A stretch of 7,247 nucleotides of DNA, taken from the NCBI GenBank assembly GCA_009692395.1, contig SHZG01000116.1:1-7247 (forward strand), written 5' to 3'. Positions 5,568-7,247 of the stretch are shown here, piece by piece. This DNA comes from Methylococcales bacterium (lineage in GTDB: Bacteria > Pseudomonadota > Gammaproteobacteria > Methylococcales > Methylomonadaceae). The translations under genes and the position numbers were made by a program. Numbering within the stretch: the first letter of the stretch is position 1; the number at the start of each line of letters is the position of its first letter. The notes below the pieces were generated by a model that was not told the origin of the DNA, ran no database searches, and worked only from the letters and a program-made list of their open reading frames with translations.

Positions 5568-6395
5568 ATGGAAAAATACCAGAGAAAATCGGATTATCGT
5601 CCCAAAAAGACCAACACCATAAATTGGTGGAAAGTTATTCGTATTACGGTACTACTGGCTATATTGTTAATGTTGGCTTTTTACAGCAAAATACAAAAAT
5701 TGCAGGCGAGGGCGTGGGCTGTGCCTTTGCAGGTGGTGATTTATCCTATGAATGGAGACAATAATAGCCCTGTCGTCGATGAGTATATTAATAATCTGAC
5801 GGAATCAGTATTTTTGCCTATTGATGAATTTATGCAGCGGCAAAGCCTACCTTATCAGTTTATTATTCATAGTCCGACAGAAACACATTTGGGTGCGGTA
5901 ATGAAATTACTGCCTCCTGCATCACCTAGACTTGATACTAATATTTTTACCATTATTGGCTGGAGTATCAAACTACGTTATTGGGCTTATCAAAACACGC
6001 CAGATTCCCTCTCTAATATGCACCGTATTCGTGTATTTGTGTATTACCATGAGCCAGTCAATGGTCGGCATCTTGAACATTCGCTGGGACTTGATAAGGG
6101 TTTGATTGCTGTTGTTCATGCGTTTGCGGCTGAAAGTCATGACGAACAAAACAACGTGGTCATTGCGCATGAGTTACTGCATACGGTGGGAGCGACGGAT
6201 AAATATGCTGCCAATAGTCAGCCGATTTTTCCCATCGGTTATGCTGATCCTAATCAATCACCGCTGTATCCACAAACTAGAGCGGAGATTATGGCTATTG
6301 GTATTCCAAAGACAGCTGCTCAATCGCAGATGGCAACGCATTTGAATAACTGCGTGGTGGGTGAGCAAACAGCTAAAGAAATTAATTGGCATTAA
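5568..6395 (+). CDS. Membrane-anchored zinc metalloprotease-like protein
   Basis: A 275-residue protein. A basic N-terminus (KSDYRPKK) precedes one hydrophobic helix at about residues 22-39 with few charged residues, which would leave the rest in the periplasm (type II topology, inferred from the positive-inside rule). The catalytic motif is HELLHTVGATDKY at 201-213. H201, E202 and H205 match HExxH, with G208 and D211 completing an HExxHxxGxxD pattern as in metzincin-like enzymes with Asp as third zinc ligand. EIMAIG at 240-245 sits where a metzincin Met-turn would be expected (M242). The region before the motif (residues 50-195) has no recognised domain. The substrate is unknown. No clear ribosome site precedes the ATG at 5568. 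It is transcribed alone, between the palindromic repeat and the second IS110 element. Confidence 0.75.
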   Translation: MEKYQRKSDYRPKKTNTINWWKVIRITVLLAILLMLAFYSKIQKLQARAWAVPLQVVIYPMNGDNNSPVVDEYINNLTESVFLPIDEFMQRQSLPYQFIIHSPTETHLGAVMKLLPPASPRLDTNIFTIIGWSIKLRYWAYQNTPDSLSNMHRIRVFVYYHEPVNGRHLEHSLGLDKGLIAVVHAFAAESHDEQNNVVIAHELLHTVGATDKYAANSQPIFPIGYADPNQSPLYPQTRAEIMAIGIPKTAAQSQMATHLNNCVVGEQTAKEINWH

Positions 6396-6459
6396 CGGTT
6401 TTATAATGAAATAAGGATGCACGATGAAGACTGTAACGCGATAAGATGCCCTAATCATA

Positions 6460-6495
6460 GCGTATCATTCAAGAAACTTGACGTGAATTATACGC
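6460..6495. repeat. Imperfect inverted repeat beside the IS110 insertion point
   Basis: GCGTATCATTC (6460-6470) and GAATTATACGC (6485-6495) pair at 10 of 11 positions around a 14-base spacer, which itself contains CAAG-AAA-CTTG (6470-6480). It lies 65 bases after the metalloprotease stop and 20 bases before the proposed IS110 left end. No T run follows, so it is not a standard terminator. The rest of 6396-6514 shows no gene; a seven-codon frame at 6424 after AAGGATG is too short to call. Confidence 0.45.
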
Positions 6496-6540
6496 CTCTT
6501 ATCGTCAGCACATTCTTATATCTTGATTCCGAACCCTAAC

Positions 6541-6730
6541 AAGCTCAGAATCCCCGATTGATCATCGGGCGGATAGCGAGGAAGTCGTGCTCATCCTTAT
6601 GCATAAAGCCTGTTACATAGATTGAACTCCTCGCCATCCACACTTGCTATTGTAGTTCGGACGGTATTCTTAGGCAAAAAGCCTGTATTCATAAGGTTGC
6701 ACATAGCGGTGGTTTCGATTATTCATCATT
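6541..6730 (+). ncRNA. Predicted IS110 bridge RNA
   Basis: The non-coding left end folds by eye into the layout described for IS110 bridge RNAs. The 5' hairpin is CCCGAT (6553-6558) with ATCGGG (6564-6569). The first stem, GGAT-A-GCGAGGA (6571-6582) with TCCTCGC-C-ATCC (6628-6639), is 11 pairs with one mismatch and closes a target-binding loop. The second stem, CAC and GCTAT (6641-6650) with ATAGC and GTG (6703-6711), closes a donor-binding loop that holds an inner hairpin TAGGC-AAAAA-GCCTG (6671-6685). Conserved-looking spots include CCTGTTACATAGATT near 6609-6623, which resembles the E. coli IS621 RNA as I remember it. Such RNAs lie just 5' of the transposase gene, are transcribed with it, and specify both the element junction and the target. 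The transcript ends are estimates. Confidence 0.65.
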
Positions 6731-6748
6731 TCATTCTCATCTTGCTTT

Positions 6749-6754
6749 AGAAGG
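6749..6754 (+). promoter_or_regulatory. Ribosome binding site of the IS110 transposase
   Basis: AGAAGG lies 7 bases before the ATG at 6762 and is the best Shine-Dalgarno match near this start. It confirms the start at 6762 and marks the 3' limit of the non-coding left end. Confidence 0.6.
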
Positions 6755-6761
6755 TAGCGTC

Positions 6762-7112
6762 ATGTCTCAAGCCCCATTCCAAATCACCATCGGCGTTGAT
6801 ATTGCCAAGAAAAAGTTTGATGTTGCTAGCTTGATTGCCAGTAAATACAAACATAAGGTATTCGATAACAATGAAGCAGGCTATATCGCTTTTATTGCTT
6901 GGTTTCTGTCACTTTGTGGTGACCTTAATCCCTTGATTTGCATGGAAGCAACGGGGGCTTATAGCTTGCCACTCGCTGATTTGCTCGTTAATCAGGGCTA
7001 TGCCGTTAGTATGGTCAATCCTGCCAAGATTCACGCGCTTGCCAAAAGTGAGTTAAACCGTGCCAAAACGGATAAAGCGGATGCCAAGCTCATCGCTCGG
7101 GTAGTGGGTTAA
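6762..7112 (+). CDS. IS110-family transposase, N-terminal fragment disrupted by an IS1-type insertion
   Basis: The 116-residue frame covers the RuvC-like DEDD domain of an IS110 transposase. IGVDIAKKKFDVA gives the first Asp (D13), CMEATGAY the Glu (E62), and KTDKADAKLIAR the last two Asps (D104 and D107), so all four acidic residues are present at the usual spacing. NPAKIHALAKSE (86-97) before KTDKAD is also typical. Intact family members have roughly 300-350 residues, so the serine-bearing Tnp domain is missing. Codons 114-116 and the stop (GTAGTGGGTTAA) belong to the left end of an IS1-type element that begins at about 7100. The product is almost surely inactive. The 36-residue tail at 1-111 is not its missing part, since it lies upstream in the same orientation, in another copy. 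Confidence 0.9.
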   Translation: MSQAPFQITIGVDIAKKKFDVASLIASKYKHKVFDNNEAGYIAFIAWFLSLCGDLNPLICMEATGAYSLPLADLLVNQGYAVSMVNPAKIHALAKSELNRAKTDKADAKLIARVVG

Positions 7113-7247
7113 ATCTGTGATGATAGATTAAAATCACGGGCAGAATAAAATCACACTTACTTAAAAGACCTTATGAGCTGCTACCAAGAAATCACCTGTC
7201 CATTCTGTAAAAGTAACCAGATTGGCAAATCAGGACGCAATGCAACG
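7100..7247 (+). mobile_element. IS1-family element, left end (cut by window edge)
   Basis: The break in the IS110 gene coincides with GGTAGTGGGTTAAATCTG, whose GG start and G-rich beginning are like IS1-family terminal repeats, and an InsA-like frame starts 73 bases inside. The leader carries the direct repeat TAAAATCAC at 7129-7137 and 7146-7154. It also has GTGAT (7117-7121) inverted to ATCAC (7133-7137), possible binding sites for InsA, which in IS1 binds the ends and represses. The right end and the 8-9-base target duplication (expected copy ending near 7099) lie outside the window. Confidence 0.65.
7173..7247 (+). CDS. IS1-family InsA-like protein, N-terminus (partial)
   Basis: The frame starts at ATG 7173 and is open to the window edge (25 codons): MSCYQEITCPFCKSNQIGKS and onward. 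C9 and C12 form the first CxxC of a zinc finger, followed by a KSGR turn, as in IS1-family InsA N-termini (CPxC...R.GK). InsA binds the terminal repeats and limits transposition. In IS1-family elements it may be fused to InsB by frameshifting, or both may be a single frame. Which applies here cannot be seen. Upstream AAAAGA is a weak ribosome site. Confidence 0.75.
   Translation, partial: MSCYQEITCPFCKSNQIGKSGRNAT

Larger units (their letters stand above)
6515..7099 (+). mobile_element. IS110-family element, left part, interrupted by an IS1-type element
   Basis: The element comprises a left end with a predicted bridge RNA and the first 113 codons of the transposase, cut off at about 7100. 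The left boundary is set at the CT core 6515-6516. The bases around it read CTTAT, complementary to ATAAG in the donor loop (6691-6695), and the flank GCACATTCT (6508-6516) matches the target-loop segment GCTCATCCT (6589-6597) at 7 of 9 positions. The orientation is the same as the copy at 1-146, about 6.4 kb away. The right part of the element should lie beyond the IS1 insertion, outside the window. Confidence 0.65.

Noticed and set aside
5501..5764. Plus-strand 87-codon frame starting inside the palindromic repeat
   Set aside because: It overlaps the metalloprotease gene in another frame and begins within the repeat, so it is a shadow.
6424..6444. Short frame ATG AAG ACT GTA ACG CGA TAA after AAGGATG
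   Set aside because: A good ribosome site but only six sense codons and no continuing frame. It may be a gene start lost by rearrangement, which cannot be supported.

Overview
The window is chromosomal DNA of a low-GC gammaproteobacterium. The core genes ispG and suhB look proteobacterial. The mix of an IS110-type and an IS1-type element with a GTAGGATGGGTA palindrome recalls Thiotrichales such as Beggiatoa relatives. That placement is inference from style, not a search.

Layout. Positions 1-146 are the 3' end of an IS110-family insertion sequence (transposase C-terminus plus right end). Positions 147-1532 are an accessory patch: a minus-strand Cys-rich PAAR-like small protein (275-568), a minus-strand gene remnant (644-796), and a plus-strand orphan gene (945-1532) that may have lost its N-terminus to a frameshift. 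Positions 1645-2604 encode a two-cupin protein related to gentisate 1,2-dioxygenases. From 2737 to 5453 lie ispG (isoprenoid precursor synthesis), a terminator hairpin, a BoxA-like site and suhB, followed closely by a small acidic protein and an ArsC/YffB-like thioredoxin-fold protein. A nested palindromic repeat (5456-5533) separates these from a membrane-anchored zinc-metalloprotease-like protein (5568-6395). From about 6515 to the end is a second IS110-type element, broken near 7100 by an IS1-type element whose insA start is at 7173.

Most notable point. The 5' non-coding end of the second IS110 element (about 6541-6730) folds on paper like an IS110 bridge RNA: a 5' hairpin, then two stem-closed internal loops. 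The presumptive guide segments in those loops match element ends and flanks in this window. GACGGTAT in the second loop is identical to the right end of the first IS110 copy. CATAAG in the same loop is complementary to the left end, and segments of the first loop resemble the left flank of the second copy and the right flank of the first. This lets the element boundaries and a CT core dinucleotide be proposed from sequence alone.

How the genes work together. suhB, the acidic ORF and the ArsC-like gene are tightly spaced and probably cotranscribed. ispG sits just upstream, but a terminator lies between it and suhB. The BoxA-like sequence directly before suhB suggests a leader controlled by Nus factors, as known for E. 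coli suhB. The accessory genes share no recognisable pathway.
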